Of a DNA stretch of 57,163 nt, positions 32,604 to 40,622 are shown one piece after another (the first letter of the stretch is position 1; each line of letters begins with the position of its first letter). The DNA comes from Pseudomonadota bacterium. GTDB lineage: Bacteria; Pseudomonadota; Gammaproteobacteria; Burkholderiales; SG8-39. The stretch spans positions 7,261 to 64,423 of the forward strand of contig JAPLRD010000220.1 of NCBI GenBank assembly GCA_026399375.1. The letters are read 5' to 3'. Below the pieces are notes generated by a model that was not told the DNA's origin, ran no database searches, and saw nothing but the letters and a program-made list of their open reading frames with translations. The translations under genes were made by a program, and so were the position numbers.

Positions 32604-32694
32604 CCCGTTGCAAAATTTATTTTGCGACGGGCCGATCTAGGGGAGTATGAGGAGAGGCGCCCCGAAGGAAGTCCCCTCGGGGGATATCCCCTCA
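32604..32694 (+). repeat. Two-hairpin intergenic element, copy R3 (expanded second arm)
   Basis: Hairpin 1 spans 32604-32631: CCCGTTGCAAAAT, loop TT, ATTTTGCGACGGG. The linker has CTAGGGGAG. The second arm is longer than in R1 and R2: outer TGAGG / CCTCA (32648-32694) encloses an extra stem CCCCGA / TCGGGG. It fills the gap between the UroD-type gene (stop 32600) and the THF methyltransferase gene (start 32719). Confidence 0.7.
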
Positions 32695-32718
32695 TTTTGA
32701 ATAGGCTCTAAGACCACC

Positions 32719-33516
32719 ATGCTGATAGTTGCGGAACGCGTCAATGCCTCGCGCAAGGTTATCCGGGCTGCGCTGGAGAAACTCGATGCCGCGGCCATCG
32801 CGAACGAGGTGCGCATCCAGGCCGAGGCCGGCGCGCATTACATCGACGTCAACGGCGGGACTTTTCCCGGGCGCGAAGCCGAACTGCTTTGCTGGCTGGT
32901 GGACATCGCCCAGGGCGAGACAAACCTTCCGTTGTGCCTGGACAGCGCCGACCCGGCGGCGCTTTTGGCGGCCCTGCCGAAGATCAAGGGCGAGCGGCCG
33001 ATGATCAATTCGATCAACCTGGAACCGGATCGCTTCGACAGCATTCTGCCCCTCGCGCGACAGTACAACGCGAAACTGATCGCGCTGGCGCAGGGCGAAG
33101 GCGTGCCTGCCTCCACGTCCGCGGAAAAGGTCGAACTCGCCATCCGCCTGGTCGATCGCCTGGTGAAGGGGGGGATGACACTGGACGACATTTACGTCGA
33201 TCCGCTGGTGTTTCCCGTCGGCACGGATTCCAATTCCGCGCTGGCCACCGTCACCGCCATGCGAGAAATCATGGCGCGTTTTCCCGGTGTACATACAATT
33301 TGCGGGTTGACCAACGTTTCCCACGGCCTGCCGGCACGCAAGCTGGTCAACAGGACCTTCCTCGCCGGCGCGATTGCCAACGGCATGGACGCCGCCATCA
33401 TCGACCCCACGGATCAGCTGCTGATGGCGACGCTGCTGGGCGCCGAAGCGGTGTTCGGTCGCGACGAATACTGCATCAATCTGATCGAAGCCTTCCAGGA
33501 AGGCAAACTGTCCTGA
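32719..33516 (+). CDS. Methylcorrinoid:tetrahydrofolate methyltransferase (MtgA/AcsE-like, pterin-binding)
   Basis: This 265 aa TIM-barrel enzyme belongs to the dihydropteroate-synthase-like pterin-binding family. Landmarks are the N-terminal VAERVNASRK, the strand-2 HYIDVNGGTFPGRE, LCLDSADPAAL, MINSINLEPDR, and the C-terminal VHTICGLTNVSHGLPAR with TFLAGAIANGMDAAIIDPTD. These match MtgA, AcsE/MeTr and CmuB-type enzymes, which move the methyl group from methylcobalamin to THF. It thus connects the corrinoid protein to the folate pool and supplies methyl-THF to the reductase at 35453. Start: ATG at 32719, weak ribosome site. Confidence 0.92.
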   Translation: MLIVAERVNASRKVIRAALEKLDAAAIANEVRIQAEAGAHYIDVNGGTFPGREAELLCWLVDIAQGETNLPLCLDSADPAALLAALPKIKGERPMINSINLEPDRFDSILPLARQYNAKLIALAQGEGVPASTSAEKVELAIRLVDRLVKGGMTLDDIYVDPLVFPVGTDSNSALATVTAMREIMARFPGVHTICGLTNVSHGLPARKLVNRTFLAGAIANGMDAAIIDPTDQLLMATLLGAEAVFGRDEYCINLIEAFQEGKLS

Positions 33517-33553
33517 GCCTGCCGGCTCCAGCCGACGTCACAAGCGAACAGCC

Positions 33554-35449
33554 ATGACGAAGCTTGAGTCCAAAGCCAGCGACATCGAGGTCACCTTTCT
33601 CCCGGACTCGCGCCGGACGCACGTGGCGGCGGGAGACCACCTGATGCTGGGCGCGCTGAAGTCGGGCGCAGGCATCAAGTCGGTGTGCGGCGGTCGCGGC
33701 AAATGCGGGTCCTGCCTGGTCAACGTCGAATCCGCCGCCGCGGGCGCACTTTCGGCGCCGAGCACGGAGGAAATCGCGCTGCTGCCGCTTGCGCAAGACG
33801 GCAAGAATTTCCGTCTCGCTTGCATGGCCCAGGTGTACGGCGCGGTGAGCGTCTCCATCCCCCCCGAGAGCCAGGCACTGAAGAGCCCGCCGCGAAAGCC
33901 GTATACAGTGACCCGCATCGCCCTCGCACCCACGGTGACGCGCGTGGCGCTCGAGGTCGAAGACGCCTATGCGGAGCCGCTACGACCGCTCGCAGGGCGC
34001 ATCTCCGACGCGCTTGCACGTGCCGGGCACGGCAAAGTGGAACTGCCTCTGGCGACACTCGCCGACTACTCCCGCGAGGCCGATTTCGACAGCAGCAAGG
34101 AGGTCAGCGCCACGCTGGAAAAGCGCCGCGTGCTGCAACTCACCCGCGGCAAACCGCGGCCCCTGCATGGCATTGCGGTGGATATAGGAACCACGTCGAT
34201 CGTGGTATTCCTGTGCAACCTGGAACGCGGCGACATCGCCGCAGTGCGCACTGCGGGCAATCCGCAGGCTGCGTATGGCGAAGACGTGATCTCGCGCATG
34301 ACCCACATCCACACCGATATCGCCATGCTGGGCGCGCTGCAAAAGCTGCTTGTCGACGAAATCAATCGCATGGTCGGGGATGCCGCCCGGGAGTCCGGTG
34401 TCGCGCTCAGCGACATCGCCGATGCGGTGGTGGTGGGCAACCCGACCATGCAGCATATCCTGCTCGGCATCAATCCCGCGCCGCTGGGGCGCGGACCGTA
34501 TCTGCCGGTCCTCTCCGACGGCGTGGAGGTCGAGGCGGCGAGCCTGGGTCTGTCCATTTTACCCAGGGCGCCGGTGTTCGTGCTGCCCATGCCCGCCGGT
34601 TACATCGGTGGCGACACTGTGTCGGCGGTGCTCACGCGCGGACCGGAGTTCTACCGGGGCAACAATCTGCTGGTGGACATCGGCACCAACGGCGAGGTGG
34701 TGCTGGCGCGCGACGGCGTCCTGACGGCCACGTCGTGCGCCACCGGGCCCGTGTACGAGGGTGCGCACATCGCCTGCGGCGTGCGTGCCGCGCCGGGCGC
34801 GATCGAACGCGTCTGGGTGGAGGAAGGCCGCAATATACGCTGGGCGGCGATCCCGGGAGACAACGAACGCGACAGGCGGCCGGTGGGGTTGTGCGGCTCC
34901 GGCGTGATCTCGACCGTCACCGCGCTGGTGGGTGCGGGGCTGGTCGGTATCGACGGCGCTTTCGCTCCGGCGGGAACACATCCGCGCCTGCGCGCATCGG
35001 CGCAGACAAGCCAGCTCGAAGCCGTGCTGGTTCCGGGCATGGGCAGCCGAACCGGCCGCGATATCGTGTTCACGCAGCACGACGTGCGCGCGGTTCAACT
35101 GGGCAAGGCCGCGCTGCGCGCAGGCATCGAGATCCTCCTGCGCGAGGAAGGCGTGGCGCAACTCGACCGCATTTACCTTGCCGGCACCTTCGGCAATCAC
35201 CTGGACCCGCGCGACATTGTCGCCATCGGTCTTGTGCCGCCCATGGCGGTGGAGCGCATCGAATCGATAGGCAATGCGGCCGGAGACGGGGCGCGCATGG
35301 CGCTTTTCAACCGCCGCGAGCGCCGCCGCGCGCACAAGCTCGCGCAGTCGATGCGCGTGGTCGAGCTGTCCAACCGCGCGGACTTCCAGGACCTGTTCGT
35401 GGCCTGCACCGAGCTTTCGGACGCGCCCATGAACAACGGAGGCGAATAG
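33554..35449 (+). CDS. Reductive activator of corrinoid proteins (RACo-like, ASKHA ATPase)
   Basis: This 631 aa protein has an N-terminal [2Fe-2S] domain with Cys45, Cys51, Cys54 (SVCGGRGKCGSCLVN) and Cys90 (FRLACMAQ), a linker, and a C-terminal ASKHA ATP-binding half with GIAVDIGTTSIVVFLCNL, NLLVDIGTNGEVVLARDG and YLAGTFGNHLDPRDI. RACo uses ATP and a low-potential electron to return accidentally oxidised Co(II) to Co(I). Its presence in the operon implies real turnover of the corrinoid carriers. Oxygen sensitivity of this chemistry fits the FNR-type box upstream of the operon. Confidence 0.93.
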   Translation: MTKLESKASDIEVTFLPDSRRTHVAAGDHLMLGALKSGAGIKSVCGGRGKCGSCLVNVESAAAGALSAPSTEEIALLPLAQDGKNFRLACMAQVYGAVSVSIPPESQALKSPPRKPYTVTRIALAPTVTRVALEVEDAYAEPLRPLAGRISDALARAGHGKVELPLATLADYSREADFDSSKEVSATLEKRRVLQLTRGKPRPLHGIAVDIGTTSIVVFLCNLERGDIAAVRTAGNPQAAYGEDVISRMTHIHTDIAMLGALQKLLVDEINRMVGDAARESGVALSDIADAVVVGNPTMQHILLGINPAPLGRGPYLPVLSDGVEVEAASLGLSILPRAPVFVLPMPAGYIGGDTVSAVLTRGPEFYRGNNLLVDIGTNGEVVLARDGVLTATSCATGPVYEGAHIACGVRAAPGAIERVWVEEGRNIRWAAIPGDNERDRRPVGLCGSGVISTVTALVGAGLVGIDGAFAPAGTHPRLRASAQTSQLEAVLVPGMGSRTGRDIVFTQHDVRAVQLGKAALRAGIEILLREEGVAQLDRIYLAGTFGNHLDPRDIVAIGLVPPMAVERIESIGNAAGDGARMALFNRRERRRAHKLAQSMRVVELSNRADFQDLFVACTELSDAPMNNGGE

Positions 35450-35452
35450 GAC

Positions 35453-36877
35453 ATGCGTGCATTGCGGCACTGGTCGGTTCGGCATGCGGGAACGCTGGAG
35501 TACTTCTACAAGCTCTTCAGCTCGTTCATGGCTTCCATGGCGCCACTGTTTCTCAAGCTGGGTTTCGCGCGCGTCGAACGCGCCGTGATTCCGCTGGAAC
35601 GCAACCTCAAGGGTCTGATGTTCGACTGCCGCATGTGCGGTGTGTGCCTGCTGTCCAAGAACGGCATGTCCTGTCCGATGAACTGTCCCAAGTCTGTGCG
35701 CAACGGCCCCTGCGGCGGCGTGCGCGAAGACGGCGGCTGCGAAGTCGATCCGGACATGCAGTGCGTCTGGGTCGAAGGCTGGCGCGGCATGCAGCTCATG
35801 AGCGAAGGCGCGCTCTCGCCCCTGCCCAACGCGCCGGCGAACGCGCGCTTCTCCGGCAGCTCGAGCTGGATGCGCCTCGCCCGCGGCGAGCACGGGCCGG
35901 CGCCGCTCTCGGGCGCGCCGGCGACGTCGACCGACAGCCGTTTCGAGCAGTTGCTTGCAAGTGGCGCCTTCGCCGTCACCGCCGAGTTCTCGCCGCCGGA
36001 TTCCGCCGACCCGGCGGAGGTGTACACGCGGCTGGACTATTTCCGCGAAGGCGTGGATGCGATCAACGTCACCGACGGCAGCGGCGCCAACTGCCATATG
36101 TCCAGCCTGGGCGTGTCCGCGCTGCTGCGCCAGGCGGGCTTCGAACCGGTGATGCAGATCGCCTGTCGCGACCGCAACCGCATCGCCATTCAGGGAGACA
36201 TACTCGGGGCGGCGGCTCTCGGCATCCGCAACTTGCTCTGCCTGACGGGCGACAGCACGCTGGTGGGCGATCATCCGGACGCCAAACCCGTGTGCGACCT
36301 CGACAGCATGTCCCTATTGCAGACGGCGCGCGTCATGCGCGACGAAAGCCGCTTTCTCTCGGGCAGAAAGCTGAGCGCGGTGCCGCGGCTGTTTCTCGGC
36401 GGCGCGGACAATCCGTTCGCGCCGCCCTACGGCATGCGGCCGATGCGGCTTGCGCGCAAGATCGCGGCCGGGGCGCAGTTTGTGCAGACGCAGTATTGTT
36501 TCGATCTCAAGCTGCTCGAAGAGTACATGCAGCGCGTGCGCGACGAAGGCCTGCACGAGCGCTGCCACATCCTGATCGGTGTCGGCCCTGTCGCTTCGGC
36601 CAAGACCGCGCGCTGGCTGCGCAGCAAGGTGCCCGGCGTGCATATCCCCGATGAAGTCGTCTTCCGCCTGGAGCAGGCAGAAGACCAGCGTCTCGAAGGA
36701 CGCAAGATCTGCGTCGAAATGATCCAGGCGATCCGCGCGACGCGCGGCGTCGCCGGCGTGCACATCATGGCCACGCGCCAGGAGCACCAGATTCCGGATA
36801 TTCTGAGCGAGTCGGGCCTGCGCGCAGAGCGTGCGCTGGCGGCGGGCGCCATGCGCGCTTCCGCGGGTGCGGCCTGA
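35453..36877 (+). CDS. Fused MetV-like zinc/iron-sulfur domain and methylene-THF reductase (MetF)
   Basis: This 474 aa protein has two parts. Residues about 1-110 carry eight cysteines (59, 62, 65, 74, 78, 87, 96, 104), including FDCRMCGVC and SCPMNCPK, as in the MTHFR_C/MetV subunit. Residues about 150-460 are a MetF barrel: FAVTAEFSPPDS, AINVTDGSGANCHMS, NLLCLTGDSTLVGDH and GAQFVQTQYCFDLKLLEEYM. In acetogens MetV and MetF are separate subunits. Here the enzyme would run toward methylene-THF, oxidising the methyl group delivered by the corrinoid system. It starts 3 nt after the activator gene. Confidence 0.9.
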   Translation: MRALRHWSVRHAGTLEYFYKLFSSFMASMAPLFLKLGFARVERAVIPLERNLKGLMFDCRMCGVCLLSKNGMSCPMNCPKSVRNGPCGGVREDGGCEVDPDMQCVWVEGWRGMQLMSEGALSPLPNAPANARFSGSSSWMRLARGEHGPAPLSGAPATSTDSRFEQLLASGAFAVTAEFSPPDSADPAEVYTRLDYFREGVDAINVTDGSGANCHMSSLGVSALLRQAGFEPVMQIACRDRNRIAIQGDILGAAALGIRNLLCLTGDSTLVGDHPDAKPVCDLDSMSLLQTARVMRDESRFLSGRKLSAVPRLFLGGADNPFAPPYGMRPMRLARKIAAGAQFVQTQYCFDLKLLEEYMQRVRDEGLHERCHILIGVGPVASAKTARWLRSKVPGVHIPDEVVFRLEQAEDQRLEGRKICVEMIQAIRATRGVAGVHIMATRQEHQIPDILSESGLRAERALAAGAMRASAGAA

Positions 36878-36887
36878 GAAACTCGCG

Positions 36888-37613
36888 ATGAGCGCCCAGC
36901 CCACCGTCATCATCGCCTGCCGCGTCATGCAGGAGCATTTGCAGAAGCTCCTGCCGCCCGACAGCCCGGTGACCTATATGGACATCGCGCTGCACAACAC
37001 GCCGAAAAAGCTCGCCGCGGCGCTGCAGACGGAGATTGACGCCGTCGCCGAGCCGAGCACCATCATCGTCGGTTACGGCCTGTGCGGCAACGGACTGCTC
37101 GGTGTGAAGTCCGGGCCGCATACCCTGATCATCCCGCGCACGCACGACTGCGTCGCGATTTTCCTCGGCTCGCACCAGCGCTACGTGCAGCGCTTTTTCG
37201 CCAATCCGAACACCTACTACCTTACCCGAGGCTGGCTGGACGCAAAGGACGAACCGCTGCAGGACTATCTGGACTACGTGCGCGATTACGATGAGGAAAC
37301 CGCCGACTATCTGGTGGAAATGAAGTATCGGCACTACCGCAAGCTCACCATGGTGGGTTTCTCGCAGCAGGAACTGGACGCGTGCAGGCCGATGGCGATG
37401 CGCGTCGCCGACTTTTGCAAGCGCTGGAACATGGAGTACGAGGAAATAATCGGCTCCACCGAATTGCTGGAAGCGTTGCTGAAGATGCCGGGCCAGCTCG
37501 ATTCGAGCAACGATGAGTTCGTGGTGCTCAGACCCGGCGACGAAGTTCAGGTGGAAATGTTCCTGCAGGACGGCCAGCCCGCGCCGGCGCAGGTCCCGGG
37601 CAGGCGCGGCTGA
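36888..37613 (+). CDS. DUF1638 protein associated with methyltransferase genes
   Basis: The product is 241 aa from the ATG at 36888. It matches the DUF1638 family by VIIACRVMQEHLQKLLP, IIVGYGLCGNGLLGVKSG and IPRTHDCVAIFLGSHQRY. Members are often found beside MttB-type methyltransferase and corrinoid genes, yet the biochemical role is unknown; the conserved Cys and His residues suggest metal or cofactor handling. It sits between the reductase and mttB-like genes with gaps of 10 and 31 nt. A cofactor-related role is inference from context only. Confidence 0.88.
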   Translation: MSAQPTVIIACRVMQEHLQKLLPPDSPVTYMDIALHNTPKKLAAALQTEIDAVAEPSTIIVGYGLCGNGLLGVKSGPHTLIIPRTHDCVAIFLGSHQRYVQRFFANPNTYYLTRGWLDAKDEPLQDYLDYVRDYDEETADYLVEMKYRHYRKLTMVGFSQQELDACRPMAMRVADFCKRWNMEYEEIIGSTELLEALLKMPGQLDSSNDEFVVLRPGDEVQVEMFLQDGQPAPAQVPGRRG

Positions 37614-37644
37614 TTGCCGTTTTATCGAATCCGGAGTTTTTTCC

Positions 37645-39057
37645 ATGGCCAAACCAATCCTGCGCGCAGAACACTGCGCGCGCATCCATGCTGCGAGCCT
37701 CGACGTGCTTGAGAAAGTCGGCGTGCGCATCGACGATGCGGCGATCCTCGCACTGCTCAAGCGCAACGGCGCGCGCGCCGGCGCGGCGGCGGATACGGTC
37801 AGTATTCCGCGTGAATTGGTGGTCGATTGCCTCGCGAGTTGCCCCCCCACGGCGCGCTTCAGCGACCGGCGCGGGAACGCGAAAGAACTCGGCGCCGGTG
37901 GCGGCAGCGTGTTCTGGACCGGCAACGCGCTTTACATGGCGCAGGGAAAGACGCGGCGCGAACTTCTCAGTCAGGACCTCGCCGCGCTGACCCGGGTGGC
38001 GGACGCCTGTCCGGAGATCGACGGGATGGTGGGAACGAGCGTGGCCGACTTTCCGCCGCCGGCGCGGGATGTGGCCGGCTTTCGCGTAATGGCGACCCAT
38101 ACGTCCAAGCACCTGCGGCCGTGCACCTTCACGCCGGAAGGCGCCTCCGCCATGGTCGAGATGGGCCAGGTACTCGCCGGCGGCGTATCGCTTGCCGAAA
38201 GGCCGCTGCTGAGCTTTGGCTACAGCATCGTCAGTCCCTTGCACTGGACCTCCGGCGGCCTAGGTTCTATGCGCAATACCGCCGGGCACGGCCTTCCGTT
38301 CATGATCAATTCGGAGCCCATGGGCGGGGGCAGCGCCCCCGTGACCCTTGCCGGCTGCCTCGTGCTCGCCAACGCCGATGTGCTTTCGGGCATCGTGATC
38401 GCGCAATTGCTGGAACGCGGCCGGCCGGTCATCTACAACGCAGGTTTTGCCCATGTGCTCGACATGTCCACCGCAGTGGCCCTCACCGGCGCGCCCGAGA
38501 ATGCCTTGCTGCAGTCGGCGGGCGCCGATCTCGCGCACTTCCACAACCTGCCTTCGGCATCGTGGATGTCCACGGAGTCCATGGTCGCCGACGCCCAGGC
38601 CGCCTCCGAAACCATGATCACGGGTCTCGCCCACGCCGCCAACGGCGTCAACATCGTCTGGGGCGCGGGAAACCTGGAATCGACGCTGTGCATGTCGGCC
38701 GAGAAACTGGTGATAGACGATGAAATCGTCGGCGCCATACGCCGCTATGTGCGCGGTATCGAAATCAACGACGAGACGCTGGCGCTCGACCTGATTCAGG
38801 AACTCGGCCACAGTCCCGATTACCTCTGGAACGAGCATACGCTGGAGCATTTTCAGCGGGAAATCCGCCATTCGCACCTGGCGGTGCGCTGCAAGCGGGA
38901 AGCCTGGGAGCACCAGGGCAGCCGGGCCTGGGATGAGCGCGCGGCACAGCGTGTTCGGGAGATACTGGCGCAAGTGCCGGTGCCGCAGGTGACCCCGGAG
39001 CAGGAGCGCGAGCTCACGCGCATCGTCGACCGTCATCTGGCCGCACTGCGCGCCTGA
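37645..39057 (+). CDS. MttB-family trimethylamine-type methyltransferase without pyrrolysine
   Basis: This 470 aa protein starts at 37645 (MAKPILRAEHCARIHAASLD). It is a member of the MttB superfamily (VGVRIDDAAILALLKRNGA, GTSVADFPPPARDV, PLLSFGYSIVSPLHW). There is no in-frame TAG, so it is a non-pyrrolysine member like the glycine betaine methyltransferase MtgB and the betaine/carnitine enzymes of anaerobes. It probably demethylates a quaternary amine onto the corrinoid protein encoded upstream. The substrate may be a betaine or another N-methyl compound. It is the last gene of the corrinoid operon. Confidence 0.92.
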   Translation: MAKPILRAEHCARIHAASLDVLEKVGVRIDDAAILALLKRNGARAGAAADTVSIPRELVVDCLASCPPTARFSDRRGNAKELGAGGGSVFWTGNALYMAQGKTRRELLSQDLAALTRVADACPEIDGMVGTSVADFPPPARDVAGFRVMATHTSKHLRPCTFTPEGASAMVEMGQVLAGGVSLAERPLLSFGYSIVSPLHWTSGGLGSMRNTAGHGLPFMINSEPMGGGSAPVTLAGCLVLANADVLSGIVIAQLLERGRPVIYNAGFAHVLDMSTAVALTGAPENALLQSAGADLAHFHNLPSASWMSTESMVADAQAASETMITGLAHAANGVNIVWGAGNLESTLCMSAEKLVIDDEIVGAIRRYVRGIEINDETLALDLIQELGHSPDYLWNEHTLEHFQREIRHSHLAVRCKREAWEHQGSRAWDERAAQRVREILAQVPVPQVTPEQERELTRIVDRHLAALRA

Positions 39058-39211
39058 CCCTCTTCGCCGCAAAAATACGGCTTTTTCGCCGGGCCACTTT
39101 CTCACCGGAAAGTTTTTCCGATCACGTCGATCGATATTTCCGTTTGTGTGCTGCCGCACGCTGTGCTATTCCATCTGCATTGAAGCTGCCTGCGCTTGTC
39201 TGGAGAACCTT
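39058..39211. other. Intergenic gap with small hairpin after the corrinoid operon
   Basis: A short stem CGGAAA / TTTCCG with loop GTT lies at 39106-39120, preceded by A- and T-rich pairs (AAAAATACGGCTTTTT). It could take part in ending the corrinoid transcript. No T-run follows directly, and the next gene is on the same strand, so this is uncertain. Confidence 0.3.
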
Positions 39212-40519
39212 ATGTCCTGGAGAGATCAATACAACAGCCGGCGCATGGACGCGGAAGCGGCGGCGAGATTGGTGCGATCGCACGACCGGGTATTCATCGG
39301 CGGCAACGTCGCCGCCCCGAGGCCGCTGCTCAACGCGCTGAGGGACCGGGCCGAGTCATTGGAGCAGGTGGAGCTGCTGCACCTGCTGTTCGCCGGCGAA
39401 GACCCGCTTGCGGCGCCGGAGATGGAGGGGCATTTTCGCCATACCGTATTGTTCGTCGGCAGCGCCGACCGGGAGGCGGTGCAGGAGGGACGCGCGGCCT
39501 ATCTGCCGGTGCATCTGCACGACATTCCGCAGCTGTTCAAGAGCGGGGCGTTGCCGATCCGGGTGGCGATGGTTTCCACCGCGCCGCCGGACGAGCACGG
39601 CTACCTGTCTCTGGGCGTGGAGTGCCTGGCGAGCCTGGCCGCGGTGGAAGTGGCAGACGTGGTCATCGCGGTGGTCAACGAGCGCATGCCGCGCACCCTG
39701 GGCGATTGCTTCATTCCCGCGCACAAGGTCACCGCCGTGGTGGAGGCATCCTTTGAACTGCCGGAACTGGCGATCGAGCCGCCCTCTGCGGTTCATAGCA
39801 GCATCGGCCGCTTCGTCGCCTCGCTGGTCGAAGACGGCGCCACGCTGCAACTGGGCATAGGCGCCATTCCCGATGCGGTCGTGGCGGCTCTCGCAGGCAA
39901 GCGCGAACTCGGGGTGCATACGGAAATGGTTTCGGACAGGGTGATGGACGCGATCGAATCCGGCGTGATCACGGGCTCGCGCAAGACCCTGCACCCGGGG
40001 AAGGTGGTGGCCACCTTCGCGATGGGCAGCCGCGCGCTCTACGACTACATCGACAACAATCCGCTGTTCGAAATGCGGCCGGCCGATTACACCAACAATC
40101 CGTTCATCATCGCCCAGAACGACAGGATGGTCGCGATCAACTCGGCGCTGGAAGTGGACATCACCGGGCAGGTCTGCGCGGAGTCGGTGGGCAAGCGCAT
40201 CTTTTCCGGTTTCGGCGGACAGCTGGATTTCATCCGCGGCGCGGCCATGAGCAAGGGCGGCGTGCCCATCATCGCCTTGCCCTCCACGGCCGCGCGCGGA
40301 AAGTTGTCGCGCATCGTGCCCATGCTGCAGCCGGGGGCGGGGGTGGTGACGACCCGCGCCGACGTCCACTACGTCGTGACGGAGTTCGGCATCGCGCAAC
40401 TCTACGGCAAGACGTTGAGGCAAAGGGTGCGCGAATTGATGGATGTCGCGCACCCCGATTTCCGCGCCGCCATCGAACAGGAGGCCTGGGAGCGGAAGAT
40501 TCTGCCGCGCGCCATCTAG
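39212..40519 (+). CDS. Acetyl-CoA hydrolase/4-hydroxybutyrate-type CoA-transferase
   Basis: This 435 aa enzyme of the Cat1/AbfT family has the start MSWRDQYNSRRMDAE at 39212 after TGGAGAACC. Family features are HDRVFIGGNVAAPRPLLNAL, GYLSLGVECLAS, LQLGIGAIPDAVVAAL, the catalytic Glu in GQVCAESVGKRIFSGFGGQL, and IPMLQPGAGVVTTRADVHYV-like text near residue 370. It would move CoA between acetyl-CoA and a carboxylic acid. It lies 154 nt beyond the corrinoid operon and may serve the carboxylate left after demethylation or feed the PHA synthase gene next to it. Confidence 0.92.
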   Translation: MSWRDQYNSRRMDAEAAARLVRSHDRVFIGGNVAAPRPLLNALRDRAESLEQVELLHLLFAGEDPLAAPEMEGHFRHTVLFVGSADREAVQEGRAAYLPVHLHDIPQLFKSGALPIRVAMVSTAPPDEHGYLSLGVECLASLAAVEVADVVIAVVNERMPRTLGDCFIPAHKVTAVVEASFELPELAIEPPSAVHSSIGRFVASLVEDGATLQLGIGAIPDAVVAALAGKRELGVHTEMVSDRVMDAIESGVITGSRKTLHPGKVVATFAMGSRALYDYIDNNPLFEMRPADYTNNPFIIAQNDRMVAINSALEVDITGQVCAESVGKRIFSGFGGQLDFIRGAAMSKGGVPIIALPSTAARGKLSRIVPMLQPGAGVVTTRADVHYVVTEFGIAQLYGKTLRQRVRELMDVAHPDFRAAIEQEAWERKILPRAI

Positions 40520-40622
40520 CCAGCGGGGGCCGGCCGAAGGCAGCGGCTGGCGCCCCGCGGTAGTTGTGGCGGGTTTGACTATTCTCAAAGGCGCCGCACG
40601 CCAGCGGGTGTACTTTGATGCA

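Noticed and set aside
33685-36654. A 989-codon open frame on the plus strand
   Set aside because: It runs through the corrinoid activator and the MetV-MetF gene in a second frame, gives Arg/Ala-rich text, and both underlying genes are well supported.
37645-39057. A pyrrolysine-containing MttB
   Set aside because: There is no in-frame TAG in the gene and no pylBCD or pylT was seen, so it is a non-pyrrolysine homologue.
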